Notes under the pieces: generated by a model
Seen by the model: the letters and a program-made list of their open reading frames with translations, nothing else
What the model was told of the DNA's origin: nothing
The model's database searches: none
Made by a program: the position numbers and the translations under genes
NCBI GenBank assembly: GCA_017449675.1
Contig: JAFTFG010000003.1
Span: 31,535 to 95,534 of the forward strand
Reading direction: 5' to 3'
From: Prevotella sp.
Lineage (GTDB): Bacteria > Bacteroidota > Bacteroidia > Bacteroidales > Bacteroidaceae
DNA length: 64,000 nucleotides
Shown: in pieces, positions 10,701 through 20,453 of the stretch
How the letters are laid out: each line of letters starts with the position of its first letter
How positions within the stretch are numbered: the stretch's first letter is position 1

Positions 10701-13700
10701 CGTGCAACTCATTCACCTGACTAATACCTTCACCATCATCATCTGCCTCATAGTAGGTATATTGATACACCACACTGATGACCTTTTCAGAAGTGACATC
10801 CCGGGCATTCGACTCACGTGAGACATACAGTGTGGTGGTCTCCGTAGGTTCTGAACCTTGAATGGTAAAGCCCTCCTGATAGTTCTTCAGCGCAGTATAA
10901 GCAGCATAGTCGATCACCGTTCCTTCGGTTACATCATCATAAGGCTTATAACAGTAGTACTTGACTTCATCAGTAGTACCTCTGTTGAGAACCACTGATG
11001 TCGTCTTAGCCTTATTCTCGTCTGTCAGATTATTATAGTCCTTCTGACTGATATCCTGTCCTTCTCCATAAGGTGTTCCATGATCGGTGAAGTTCTCCTT
11101 GGCAATATAAACCGTCAGCGTCTCGGAATCAACAGTCTTGGCTTTCACATCTATTCGTGTATAGTGCTTCTTCTCATTCTTGATTTTCTCAAACTCGTCT
11201 CTTGAGATAGACGCACCAACAGCCACCGTTTTCGGGGTACCGGTAGCCTCGCTCTCATTCTCATAATAATAGGTCAATGCCGTTGTCTCCGTATTGACGG
11301 CTGTGTACTCTACCGGCTTTACCGCACTATAGAGCGGACTGTTATTTCCGTCATAGACAGCGGTATGTCCCTCACCTGGATAAGTAGGAGCCGTCAACAC
11401 ATCGAAAGCATCATAGTTGAATGCGAACTTATCACGGTCTTCTGTCAGTGAGCACCAAGCCTTGATGGCACTATAGTTGGTGTTTGCCTCAAAGTATTGG
11501 CCACCATACTTACCTGCCTTCTTACAGTAATAAGCCTCTGACAGATGTTCCTTCACATAGGCGAGTGCCTCATCAGCGTCTTCAATGATATCAGCATTTG
11601 CTTGTGAGTTGTTGTAAGCCATATACTTCGCAGCGATAGCACTCAGACTGGTTGCCGAGACCAAATCACCCAGAAGCAGATACTCTTCCTCACCCAGTCT
11701 GATCGTACTGGTGCACACCATTGCCAGTGCGTAGTTCGACTTGTCGGCCAGCGCATTATATGCCGATTGGGAAATGCTACTACCCTTCTGAGTCGCACCC
11801 ACATCAGCCAACGCCACATAAGCCGGTTCCACCTCGGCCTGAGTTGCCTGCCAAGCAGTCCTCTCTGCCTCGGTCATCGTTGCAAGCATTCCACTGATAG
11901 TGGTCGTATAATCAGTATACACCTCCTTGGTGATGATCTCGGACTCTTCATAACTACGCTGGCCATAGAGACCATTGTCACCGATGAGTGTAAACGTCGG
12001 ACCTTCCCTATATTTGTCCTTTTCAGCAGATGTTGGTAATGCTTTATAGTCTTCCTTCCTTATTCTCGTATTTGTTTCATCATCACCGGTATAGATACTG
12101 CTACCCGTGAGAGGACTATACCAGTCATCCCAATCTTTGGGACTATCCATATCGAAGGTAAGCACATAACCTGTATTATGGCTGATATTGTTAGACGGAT
12201 GGAATGCGTCATCGACACTCATGGCAGAGCCCCTCAGGTTGGCAATGGTATGACTACCGGTCTTGAATACCGCATAGGCTGTCGCATTCGTATTTCCACT
12301 ATGTATAGATGCGTCATTCTCCAACACATAAGTACCGGCAGGATAGAGTGTGCCATCCACGTAGCATGTATCCACATTGACATAGGTCTCCTTCACGAAA
12401 TAGCCTTGCTCGTTGGCCGACAACTGGTGCCAGTCCCACCAAGTAATAACATCGTTAAGTTGGTAAACCTCACTCTCGTTGTTCACCTTCACACCCTCCT
12501 GTCCTATCTTATGTTCTTCTGTCTTATCAGTAGAAGAGGTATAATAGGCATAGAGGTTAGGCTGCACATTCAGCAACTTCAACTTACCACTAGAGCCGGC
12601 GGTAATGGTCAACGGTATCTTCACCTCCTTAGAATAGGCAGAGGCAGAACCTGCGTATGCCGACACCACCTGATCATAGATATACACCTCACCCTTAATA
12701 TACCAGTAATGGGCCGGTGATGCCTTATACTCATCACGGTACACACCATTATTCGGGAAACAGTCGTCTACAATACGTTTTGTCTTATGAATGAAGTTAC
12801 CGGAGGTCTCATGGTCTAGAATCTTCGTGGGATCATCTTTACCATCATCATAAGTATATCGTTTGTAGGTTCGGGCCTCCTGGTCACGTCCGACAGCAGT
12901 GTTCTGCATATTGTAGGGCGAGAGTATCACATTCTCATAGTCACTATGATAAGATCCCTGACCATGTTGGTTCTTGGCATAGACATAGCCACCGCCTTCG
13001 ATATCCTTCTTCACATTGATCAGGTCAAGTTCGATGATACCTGTGATATATCCATAGTCCTTCTTGGTCTTGGTACTGTTCTCAGTGGTCAGTTCGAGGA
13101 ACACGCCCGATGCCAAAGCCACCTGATTGTGACAGGTACCGTTATTACGGTCACGTTTCGTCAGTCGGTCTGTCTTCCATGTATAATAGGTATATAATTC
13201 CGATTCACTCCGAGACACCGTTTCTTCTTTCTTGTCGGTATTATCCCATCTCAGGTAGGTATCAGTAAACTTCACATCACTGGTAAGGTTACCTAGATAG
13301 TTCACCACGCTATAGATGCCGAAGTAATTACCATGCTGTTTCTTGCTTGCTTCCGTATCACCTGCTATAGACTTTTGCAGGTTAAGCGACAACTCACCCA
13401 CTCGGTTGATTGTGTACTCCGTCTTGTCACCGATATCCGCCACACGGTCATTGGCACCTTGCAGTACCATTCGTGAGCCGAACACGCCACAGAGGTCAGC
13501 ACGCTGGATGGTATTCAGCAGTCGTCCGGCATAGATGGAACAGAAGCCGTACTGCTCCCATTTATCCTTTTCACTTGAGGGTAAGTCATCGTATTCATCC
13601 TCTGAGATACGACTGACACCGCCCGTATAGGTCTTGCCATTGGAGGTATAAGTCACTTTGCACAGGTATTCCAACTGGAAGTAGGCACGCTCACGGTTGG

Positions 13701-16700
13701 TCAAAGAGTCGCGATAGGCCGTCAGACTGATCTGCTGGTTCAGTCCGTAATAGTCGGTACCATAGTTGGTGATGTTCAACTCACGATAGCCGTCGACCAT
13801 CGACAGGTTACCACCGCCATAGAGTCCTCCGGTATGCTCCGTACCCACAGTAATGAAGTCACGGTGATAGACATCGAAAAGCGTAGCCGTCGTATTACCG
13901 AATACCGTTGTGGCATTGGCATACGTCTTATCACTGTTCGATGATACATTACCACCGGCAAACACCGCATTATAAATATGCACACCACGTTCCTCCCGGT
14001 CATCAGGGTCGATGGTCGCTGTTCCGTCACCGCAGAAGAGTTGTTTCCATTTGGCAGCATCTTCACTCTTACCCTTCAGCGTATTCAAGTATTCTGTAGG
14101 TACGTAATCCCAAGGCTTGTATGTTTTCCCGCCATAGGAGATATAGTCTCCCTCGCTCACCGTAGGCCGTACCTGCAACATGGGAGAGATGACCACCTTA
14201 CAGTCTTCAGTCAGGTCGCCATTCTCATCATAATAATACCAGTGGTTGGGCGAACCGGTCATCCCTCCAGGGTTGTCTTCTTTCTCGCTTTTTGTCTTAT
14301 CGCTGAAATAACCTTTACTATAGACGAAGCCCACGTCGCCTCCACCAAAGACATTACCGAAGGAGCGCTCGTCAGCCAGGCCTTCCTCTGTACCCACTAT
14401 ACCACCGTGTATATACACTTCCGTCTGTCCAAAGACATAGCCGTCAGTATAAAGTTCGTTAGTACCGCCATAACCCTGAATATTATAGCCTTTACCACCA
14501 CCGAAGACATTACGCTGTACATAACCGTTGTACAGTTCAATATGTGTTTTTCCCGGCATATAGATTTTCTGCAAGCCGCGATCCACTCCCGACAACACTG
14601 CTGTCTTACCGCGGCCTACGGTAGCGATCTCTCCGCCACCATACATACTACAGCGTACTCGACCACCGTACATGATCACATTGGTAGAGTCAACACTACT
14701 CTTGTCATCATAGCCGCCACCGAAGGTATTACCGCAGTCTGCCAGACGAGCGTTCTCACCACCTGTGCCGTATGTCTCATCATGGATCTTCTCCTGATAG
14801 AAACCGCCACCATCAGCAAAATACGGAATATTGTCTTGTGGCTCCGTAGTAAAATATCTATAACCTATATAACCGTTATTAATAGTCAGCGTAGAAGAGC
14901 CGAACACAGAACCGCCCTCACCGGCACCATAAGCATTACGCTCAATAGCGGGGACACCCTTGTAGAAACCATATCCGTCAGGGAATTTCTCAGAATCGTT
15001 GAAGTCAATATTCTGATCCTTACGGATGCCGATAACCACATTTGCTTTTGCTGGACGATCACCCTCCGTCGTACCGGCTACGGCCACGAATTTACCATCA
15101 ACGGTTTCACCGTCATGCTTTCCGACATGTCCTTCGTAGCCGCCGCCATAGACATTACGCACCGTACCTCCCTCGACAAAGGCATTGGCAGTGGCCGTAA
15201 ACGCATCATCGCCAGTCACATCATATAATGCTGCTACCGAGCCTCCCCAACCACCGGCATAGAGGTCTTTCTTCACAGTACCGCCATGCAGACCGATGTA
15301 GGTCGTACCGCTAACAGTAGCCGTAGTACCGAGGCCGCCGCCATAGCAATAGCCCCAAACAGTGGCTCCCTTGTTAATGTATACATTGGTATTGGTTTTC
15401 TTGCCCAACGGGTTCGCTTGCACCAGATAGCAGTCAAGGCCCTCATCAGTATAGCCTTCACCAAGGTCAAGAGGCAATTTAGAGGGATCACCCTCGTTAT
15501 TGTCCTTATCCAAGTCTTCCTGCCATGCCTTGACCGTCTGGGTGTTGAGCACCCTACCACCATAGCCGCCACCATAGACCTCATAGACACTGGCTCCATC
15601 CAGCAGGTTAACTTCTGTATATTGTGACCAGGAGCCAGGACCATAGCCACCGCCAAATACTCTGGAGGAGTAACCTGATGTCGCATTCTGCAGTACGTTT
15701 GTATCTATCGTAATCTTGCTATACAGTGTACGGCCAAAGGAGTTATTACCCCCAAAGACGGCTCCTGACATAAACTCCAACTGACCGCTTGTCTCATTCA
15801 GTCTGAAGTCTTCCGCCACTGTCTGATCACCTTCAGCCACCGCCGCACCGCTATGGTAATTCACATTAGCCTCATAGACATCACACACCACATCATTTTT
15901 CAGACCGTAGGCACCACCGAAGAGTCGTTTAAAATAGATTGTGGAACCGGTAGGAACATTGACAATTGTACGTCTGGTGAAACCCTCTCTGTAACTGGCT
16001 CCATAGGCGGCATAAATCTGTCCGCGCATCAGGTCGATGACGGCAGCGGCAGTAACACCGTCGGTATTTGCTCTGGCTATGGCGGGATTGAGGGCGGGGG
16101 TCAGACTGGTAGCCTCCTCATTACGCATGCCGACACCGCTAAAGTCACCGGCTCCGAACACCTCCATGTTCTGGAAGTTTGTCTGGTTCTGCGGGATATC
16201 GATAAGCACATAACTACGGTCTTGCATGATGTCACGGTCGGAGTCACCGGTGTAGCCCTGTCCTGCTCCATAAATCTTGGTCACGGCATTACGACTGTTG
16301 CTGACTGGTTTGAAGTTGACAAAGGCACTCTCCATACGGGGTTTGGTAAAGTCCGTTCCTTCACGAGCCATACCAGCAGCCTTACCTTCAGGAATATCCG
16401 CCTCACCTGCTGTATAAGTAAAATCCTTATAGTGCGAATCCTTATAGTCGTAGTAGCCATAGCACCCACCGAAGATATAGTCTATACGTCCCTGCTGATA
16501 CTCGATATAGGCAGAAGCATCCGTGACTTTGGGAGTCTCAGCATGGGTAGGATTATAAACCTTACCCTTGATATCGTCACTGACACGGTCATAGAAATTC
16601 TCTGTACGGAGAATCCGTCCACCGAGGTCGTTACCGCAATAGATATGGTCACGAACCCATGGGAAGCCGCTGCCATAGGTGCCGTCAGTTTTCACCTGAC

Positions 16701-19416
16701 GACCCACATAGGTCTCCGTATGTCCTAAGATGTCGGCATTACAACTACCGGCAAAGGAGTTAAACACACGACCGTTACCAAGATTGATGACCGTATTACC
16801 GGCTATCGGAGCCTCAAAGGAGCCACCATAGATAAACTCTGCCTCCGCCATGTCATCGTTATCGTTCGTGTGACCTCGGTAGACACCAGGGTAATCACCC
16901 TTCACGTTGACATAGCAACTATAGGTTTCATCGTACTTGAAGGACTTTCCGTTGAAAGTATAAGTACCACCTGTGGTTACTGGTTTGCCAACGACACCCT
17001 TCTCACCGCCACCGAAGATCTGGAAGGCATAACCGGCATTCAGATTGATGGTGGTACTTCCCCATATCTCAGAGTTCTCACCAAAGCCGCCACCGAAGAC
17101 ATTCAGCGCACGACCCAACGGGTCCATTCCCTGCTCATCGAGGATGACACCAGAACGACGTTCGAGAATCTTAAATGACTCACCACTCTCCCTGTTATCG
17201 TAGAGAATGGCCTCACCCTCATTAACCTGAATGCTGTCAAACACGGCATACTTTCCTTTGCGGTCGACAATCGACGCATTGATGTTGATGACCACATTAC
17301 CATTCACATGTCCACTGTTATAACATCCGCCATAGATATTACCACCTTTCAGACGACGGTCGATATCCAATGGAGAACTCTCCACATCCCCTCCCGTCGT
17401 GACAGGGTCTACATCCTCACCCGTAGCGGCACGGATGGTATTCCACTCCAATTGTCTGTTGCCATTAGCATCAAGGGCATATTCTGTCGTATAGGCACCT
17501 CCTGCATCTTTCTCCATTTTCCAGCGCTTGGGCTGAATCTTCAGACCATTGAAGTTCATCACCAACTTATTGCCTGTCACCGCATCCTTGCTTCCTATCA
17601 GTCCTCCCTCATAGGCGGCATTATATCCTGATGCCTTAACATTGGCATTGTTACAGCCACCCACCACCTTATTATATATAATAACCTTTTTGTCGAATTC
17701 CAGCGTCACAACACCATCGTAGGTGATACTACCCACATTACCTCCACCGAAGATAGAGCCGAAATAGGTAGTATAATCCACATACGAAGCATCGAAAACC
17801 ACACGGGGTTTGATATCCATCGCAACGGCTTCCATATATTTGGCAAACTGGCTCCCCTGTGTCAGATCTAAAGAACTGAAATCATCATCCGCATACTTTC
17901 TAAGCACACCACCCTCAGTAGCGTCAATCATGTTGACACCATTATTACCAAGGAAGACATTGTCAGCATAAACATGTGAGCCAATCTTTAACTCTGAGTA
18001 GGCATCCGCATCCGGATTAGCATTATGTAAAGTTGCGCTATTTCCACCACAATAGATAGAACCGCCAATAATGGTAGGATGGTCAGCGTCAGAACCACTT
18101 ACAAAGATAGAGACTGACTCTGTAACAGGGCGAAAGGCATTCAACGCATCCACAGAACTGCTTCCCGGATTATAATAATAGTCACCATAGATAAGGTTAT
18201 TCCTCAACTCCTCTTTGTCAGTATATGCGTAAGAGCCGTTACCACCACCATAGACATCACCACTAATACTGTGATAGATACCTACGGAAGCACCTCCCCA
18301 CACCTTGCCTGAGATGTCATTGCCACCATAGACGTTGGTGATATCACCACCAAGTATTCTGACATGCGCGGAAAGACCTTTTGGGAAAGAATATCCCTCC
18401 CATGCAGGGGCTGTCACATCCCTGCCGTCCTGCTTGGGGCGTACATCTGCCTTACGACAACCCCCATAGACATTGTTGACCGTAATCGCAGCAGTAGCAG
18501 GTATCTCCAGCATCAAACCCTTAGGACTAGTCATATCTCCCTCATTTCCACCAGAATAGAGGTTATCGATTTTTCCATTTTTCAAATGCCAAGAGGGAGT
18601 AATAGCCATCTCAGCCTTGTTATTACCGCCAAAGACACGTGAGAACTGATAGGTATCCCTCAAGACCACATCCCCTAAAACTCCGATTCCCATCTTCTTG
18701 AGGCGATCGTTGTCATCCTTTAACAACTTATTGTTCTCACGATCAGTATTCTCACGATCAGTCCCTATCGGTATGATCGTTGTCACGGCACTGCTGTTGT
18801 CAATACAGATATCAGTAGCCCCGGTTACTGTCGCATTATTACCGCCACCATAGACATAGGCAATGGTACCCCCACGAAGTTCCAGATAAGTCTTATTGAG
18901 AACAGGCGGTTGCTTTCCTGGATAATCACCTCCTTCTGTATAGGTATAGTCACCATTACCACCTCCGAAGAGTTGTCCGATAAAGATATTATAAGGTTGT
19001 GAAGTGGTTTCCTCATCGCCAGTTCCCGTTGTCTCTTTACGCTCTGGCGTGGTCAATATAAAGGCATTGTAATTATCAACGCTTTTATTGCCTTCTAATA
19101 CCTCTGTCAACTGGGTCGGTTTGGTTCCTGACCCTATCGTTCCTGATACATCGTTACCACCATAGACAAAGTTAATCAGGATGTCGCCAGACATGTTCTC
19201 ACCGTCAATATTGACAAAGGCATTACCTCCGACATCCGCCATACGGGCACCGCCATAGACATGGTTCAAATCACCAGCACATACGGTAACAGAGGAACTG
19301 CCTCCTGTATTACCGGCATTACCACCGCCATAGACGCTACCGCTTATGACTATCTGCGCCTGCACCGGTATGGCAATCAGCAGAATGAAACTGATGATGA
19401 TATCTTTAATTCTCAC
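7720..19416 (-). CDS. Giant YGGG-repeat secreted adhesin, 3898 aa, with type IX-like sorting tail
   Basis: One uninterrupted frame of 3898 codons. A signal peptide comes first (MRIKDIIISFILLIAIPVQA). From residue about 25 to 1870 the chain carries more than 30 motifs of the form [VIL]-[YF]-G-G-[GNC] (VYGGGN, VFGGGY, IFGGGE), each followed by a short strand-rich linker ending in V-x-I/L-x-G-G. This is the pattern expected of a long beta-helix/solenoid. Residues about 1870-3000 are mixed and rich in Y, T, D and E. Residues about 3010-3180 contain a GLUG-like segment (FEGTLHGDGYTISGL). The last 50 or so residues (VRIVSIAGITVANF, GVYIVRAAGG, KKLALK) match the type A sorting tail of type IX-secreted proteins. 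Position in a fimbrial operon suggests a fimbria-associated or cell-wall-distant adhesin; the ligand is unknown. Long frames on the opposite strand are composition shadows. Confidence 0.9.
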   Translation of the reverse strand: MRIKDIIISFILLIAIPVQAQIVISGSVYGGGNAGNTGGSSSVTVCAGDLNHVYGGARMADVGGNAFVNIDGENMSGDILINFVYGGNDVSGTIGSGTKPTQLTEVLEGNKSVDNYNAFILTTPERKETTGTGDEETTSQPYNIFIGQLFGGGNGDYTYTEGGDYPGKQPPVLNKTYLELRGGTIAYVYGGGNNATVTGATDICIDNSSAVTTIIPIGTDRENTDRENNKLLKDDNDRLKKMGIGVLGDVVLRDTYQFSRVFGGNNKAEMAITPSWHLKNGKIDNLYSGGNEGDMTSPKGLMLEIPATAAITVNNVYGGCRKADVRPKQDGRDVTAPAWEGYSFPKGLSAHVRILGGDITNVYGGNDISGKVWGGASVGIYHSISGDVYGGGNGSYAYTDKEELRNNLIYGDYYYNPGSSSVDALNAFRPVTESVSIFVSGSDADHPTIIGGSIYCGGNSATLHNANPDADAYSELKIGSHVYADNVFLGNNGVNMIDATEGGVLRKYADDDFSSLDLTQGSQFAKYMEAVAMDIKPRVVFDASYVDYTTYFGSIFGGGNVGSITYDGVVTLEFDKKVIIYNKVVGGCNNANVKASGYNAAYEGGLIGSKDAVTGNKLVMNFNGLKIQPKRWKMEKDAGGAYTTEYALDANGNRQLEWNTIRAATGEDVDPVTTGGDVESSPLDIDRRLKGGNIYGGCYNSGHVNGNVVININASIVDRKGKYAVFDSIQVNEGEAILYDNRESGESFKILERRSGVILDEQGMDPLGRALNVFGGGFGENSEIWGSTTINLNAGYAFQIFGGGEKGVVGKPVTTGGTYTFNGKSFKYDETYSCYVNVKGDYPGVYRGHTNDNDDMAEAEFIYGGSFEAPIAGNTVINLGNGRVFNSFAGSCNADILGHTETYVGRQVKTDGTYGSGFPWVRDHIYCGNDLGGRILRTENFYDRVSDDIKGKVYNPTHAETPKVTDASAYIEYQQGRIDYIFGGCYGYYDYKDSHYKDFTYTAGEADIPEGKAAGMAREGTDFTKPRMESAFVNFKPVSNSRNAVTKIYGAGQGYTGDSDRDIMQDRSYVLIDIPQNQTNFQNMEVFGAGDFSGVGMRNEEATSLTPALNPAIARANTDGVTAAAVIDLMRGQIYAAYGASYREGFTRRTIVNVPTGSTIYFKRLFGGAYGLKNDVVCDVYEANVNYHSGAAVAEGDQTVAEDFRLNETSGQLEFMSGAVFGGNNSFGRTLYSKITIDTNVLQNATSGYSSRVFGGGYGPGSWSQYTEVNLLDGASVYEVYGGGYGGRVLNTQTVKAWQEDLDKDNNEGDPSKLPLDLGEGYTDEGLDCYLVQANPLGKKTNTNVYINKGATVWGYCYGGGLGTTATVSGTTYIGLHGGTVKKDLYAGGWGGSVAALYDVTGDDAFTATANAFVEGGTVRNVYGGGYEGHVGKHDGETVDGKFVAVAGTTEGDRPAKANVVIGIRKDQNIDFNDSEKFPDGYGFYKGVPAIERNAYGAGEGGSVFGSSTLTINNGYIGYRYFTTEPQDNIPYFADGGGFYQEKIHDETYGTGGENARLADCGNTFGGGYDDKSSVDSTNVIMYGGRVRCSMYGGGEIATVGRGKTAVLSGVDRGLQKIYMPGKTHIELYNGYVQRNVFGGGKGYNIQGYGGTNELYTDGYVFGQTEVYIHGGIVGTEEGLADERSFGNVFGGGDVGFVYSKGYFSDKTKSEKEDNPGGMTGSPNHWYYYDENGDLTEDCKVVISPMLQVRPTVSEGDYISYGGKTYKPWDYVPTEYLNTLKGKSEDAAKWKQLFCGDGTATIDPDDREERGVHIYNAVFAGGNVSSNSDKTYANATTVFGNTTATLFDVYHRDFITVGTEHTGGLYGGGNLSMVDGYRELNITNYGTDYYGLNQQISLTAYRDSLTNRERAYFQLEYLCKVTYTSNGKTYTGGVSRISEDEYDDLPSSEKDKWEQYGFCSIYAGRLLNTIQRADLCGVFGSRMVLQGANDRVADIGDKTEYTINRVGELSLNLQKSIAGDTEASKKQHGNYFGIYSVVNYLGNLTSDVKFTDTYLRWDNTDKKEETVSRSESELYTYYTWKTDRLTKRDRNNGTCHNQVALASGVFLELTTENSTKTKKDYGYITGIIELDLINVKKDIEGGGYVYAKNQHGQGSYHSDYENVILSPYNMQNTAVGRDQEARTYKRYTYDDGKDDPTKILDHETSGNFIHKTKRIVDDCFPNNGVYRDEYKASPAHYWYIKGEVYIYDQVVSAYAGSASAYSKEVKIPLTITAGSSGKLKLLNVQPNLYAYYTSSTDKTEEHKIGQEGVKVNNESEVYQLNDVITWWDWHQLSANEQGYFVKETYVNVDTCYVDGTLYPAGTYVLENDASIHSGNTNATAYAVFKTGSHTIANLRGSAMSVDDAFHPSNNISHNTGYVLTFDMDSPKDWDDWYSPLTGSSIYTGDDETNTRIRKEDYKALPTSAEKDKYREGPTFTLIGDNGLYGQRSYEESEIITKEVYTDYTTTISGMLATMTEAERTAWQATQAEVEPAYVALADVGATQKGSSISQSAYNALADKSNYALAMVCTSTIRLGEEEYLLLGDLVSATSLSAIAAKYMAYNNSQANADIIEDADEALAYVKEHLSEAYYCKKAGKYGGQYFEANTNYSAIKAWCSLTEDRDKFAFNYDAFDVLTAPTYPGEGHTAVYDGNNSPLYSAVKPVEYTAVNTETTALTYYYENESEATGTPKTVAVGASISRDEFEKIKNEKKHYTRIDVKAKTVDSETLTVYIAKENFTDHGTPYGEGQDISQKDYNNLTDENKAKTTSVVLNRGTTDEVKYYCYKPYDDVTEGTVIDYAAYTALKNYQEGFTIQGSEPTETTTLYVSRESNARDVTSEKVISVVYQYTYYEADDDGEGISQVNELHVVNIHLQLESGAPEIGPLSAPPTVLPGDKLRLKAPTVNPGLYEVISNGWEMFENETDAYMHRNGVPFTNNATPVYWYQNEKRWVAFYSKTYLGKSYSEPVLVTVANYHDLSDVMADTEHHMYVDHEDLALPGVRNPKIYLDQVRHEGENQLDLLKSFFDLSTGETVAGHAALNTDQVGNSKNLDFILKSNLSHEGSAWSSIGSDTHCFEGTLHGDGYTISGLDNSLFYKLCGEVYNLGVTGSFTGAGVVEKGDGYVENCWISTSNTGVKTTKPVFGYPTRNDAEKPVQIVNSYYLEEDNAANKYINHAENSSYGTTIRKNSTAFYNGEVAYNLNGFYLNKRYYDHMASDSPAAADQKYNYLNVSADGTLTESSSYYPAAASAKYGDLGYVERRYDNIDFIYAGGSIPESPDERQRTKTEGETITTYYVPIWPDDYMFFGQTLTYDYDSSRPHNDTPTHIAKSSGRLQSDNLNNRVYRAPAYYQSEKMGMAHFNLWANLAAYSKPESLTDETMKAAYPNMTAIDFAGHNDNTYTLGLHDNLFYQPVLDCEDGLLSIVNNGETSNLLVYAPSAEVDEKTHDVLNDYFVDPDYTSYYMDDTYRRVNTAPTLSVHGHLVQSSLKATSDHLLVDKQDFNCPISYTFADGKRMWYQRTPDRYVNLTEGWETVSLPFTAELITTQQKGEITHFYSGSRSIDENGTKIGHEYWLREYLGKKTESESTFTATFNYPTAGGSAKTVDNTFLWDYYYNKNARKDANQDTYQRYYESSRNLTAYPLLTAAKPYIVGFPGKTYYEFDLSGEWTAKNTAEAAPAKLDKQVISFVSDPGITVGVSDDEQEGAALDGYIFKPNYSSKAVTGYQLNTNGSLFERVDEPTALVPFRPYFVAGNGSTPAPSRRAVQYITFDSDGTSFAIGDEDPSKEEIGEGGLIFSVRRHAIAVTSSLRESADVRIVSIAGITVANFTIQPGETVETYIPVSGVYIVRAAGGRYQKKLALK

Positions 19417-19433
19417 GCGTACCTTATTATATA

Positions 19434-20453
19434 TTAATTGACCGTAAAGGTCGGGTTATCAATATCAGGATCTGACAAGACGCCCAAATAGGTTGGAGCA
19501 ACCGTCAGATTAATCGTCACACACTGTCCTCTTGCCGCACTCAAGTTTGGCAATGAGTTAGTGGCTGTACAGTCCTCACGTACCTTATTACCATATCTGT
19601 CATAGACATCATAGGTACTGACCATTGTCAGGTTACTGCTCAGGGCGGGAGCAAAGCAACAGGGATAATTACCAATCTCCGCTGCGGTGATGTCCACCCC
19701 TGCCGCATTCTCAAAGAAGGTGGCAGACGATGTACTGCCAGACGGAGTATAGGAGACGGAGGTGACAGGATCAGCACCTGTGGTATTAGGGGTCAGTGTG
19801 ACAGCGGCTGTCACGGCTGCTGATGTCGTGGTCAGTGTCAGCGATTTCAGTTTGATGATACGCAGGGCTCTATAGTCCGCATCCACTGCAAATTGAAACT
19901 TAACAGCCGCAAAAAGATGGTCCATCAGCAGACGCACATGGTTATCATCGACCTTCCCCCGATAATCAAACTGACCTTGCTGCAGGGCACCTGTTATGTC
20001 CTTGACACCTGTGACCAAGCAGACATCATCTGCCGTGACCGCAGGGATATTAGACAGTGTCAGCAGCACATTCCCTCCACTCTGTGAGATACTCGAAGTG
20101 ATAGGGTCTTTCTTAGGCATAAAGCCATAAATCGTATAGTCGTGCGACCCCTCCACCACAGCCTGCGAATGCCAGACACCACTACTGTAGCGGATCAGTT
20201 TCACCGTCGGAGTCTCCTCGGGCAGCACATACAGTCCGATAGCAAGGTCATGGTCAGGAGTATACTCACTATAACCTTCCGTCACGGCACGCATCAAATG
20301 ACCGATATTCTGATAAACTGTGGTATAGGGCACCACCTGTAAGGTACTGACAGCCCGCTGCTCATCAGCATGATCCGATGAACAGCCGACGGCCAATAAC
20401 CAACAGCCGACAGCCAACAGACAACAGCCAAACTTACCAGTTATATATCTCAT
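19434..20453 (-). CDS. Fimbrillin-family (Mfa-like) lipoprotein with doubled lipobox
   Basis: 339 aa. The signal peptide is unusual: its core is a tandem duplication (CLLAVGCWLLAVGC) giving two possible lipidation cysteines, C17 and C24, with C24 followed by SSDHADE. That acidic run fits the Bacteroidota lipoprotein export signal for surface display. The mature part has the alternating S/T-rich strand pattern of Mfa-like fimbrillins (KLKSLTLTTTSAAVTAAVTL; GNYPCCFAPALSSNLTMV) and ends RGQCVTINLTVAPTYLGV, a position where fimbrillins carry the donor strand. The start overlaps the end of the upstream fimbrillin gene by 20 bp, so the two are probably translationally coupled. Likely a minor or tip fimbrial subunit; family assignment rests on pattern and context rather than a strong motif. 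Confidence 0.75.
   Translation of the reverse strand: MRYITGKFGCCLLAVGCWLLAVGCSSDHADEQRAVSTLQVVPYTTVYQNIGHLMRAVTEGYSEYTPDHDLAIGLYVLPEETPTVKLIRYSSGVWHSQAVVEGSHDYTIYGFMPKKDPITSSISQSGGNVLLTLSNIPAVTADDVCLVTGVKDITGALQQGQFDYRGKVDDNHVRLLMDHLFAAVKFQFAVDADYRALRIIKLKSLTLTTTSAAVTAAVTLTPNTTGADPVTSVSYTPSGSTSSATFFENAAGVDITAAEIGNYPCCFAPALSSNLTMVSTYDVYDRYGNKVREDCTATNSLPNLSAARGQCVTINLTVAPTYLGVLSDPDIDNPTFTVN

Noticed and set aside
13978-15228. 416-codon frame on the plus strand inside the giant adhesin gene (similar ones at 15853-16728 and elsewhere)
   Set aside because: It lies fully opposite a continuous 3898-codon gene with signal peptide and sorting tail. The frame exists because repeated Gly/Tyr codons rarely make stops on the other strand. 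No recognisable domain.
7720-19416. Two or more fused or frameshifted adhesin genes
   Set aside because: The frame is continuous from signal peptide to sorting tail with no internal start plus signal sequence.
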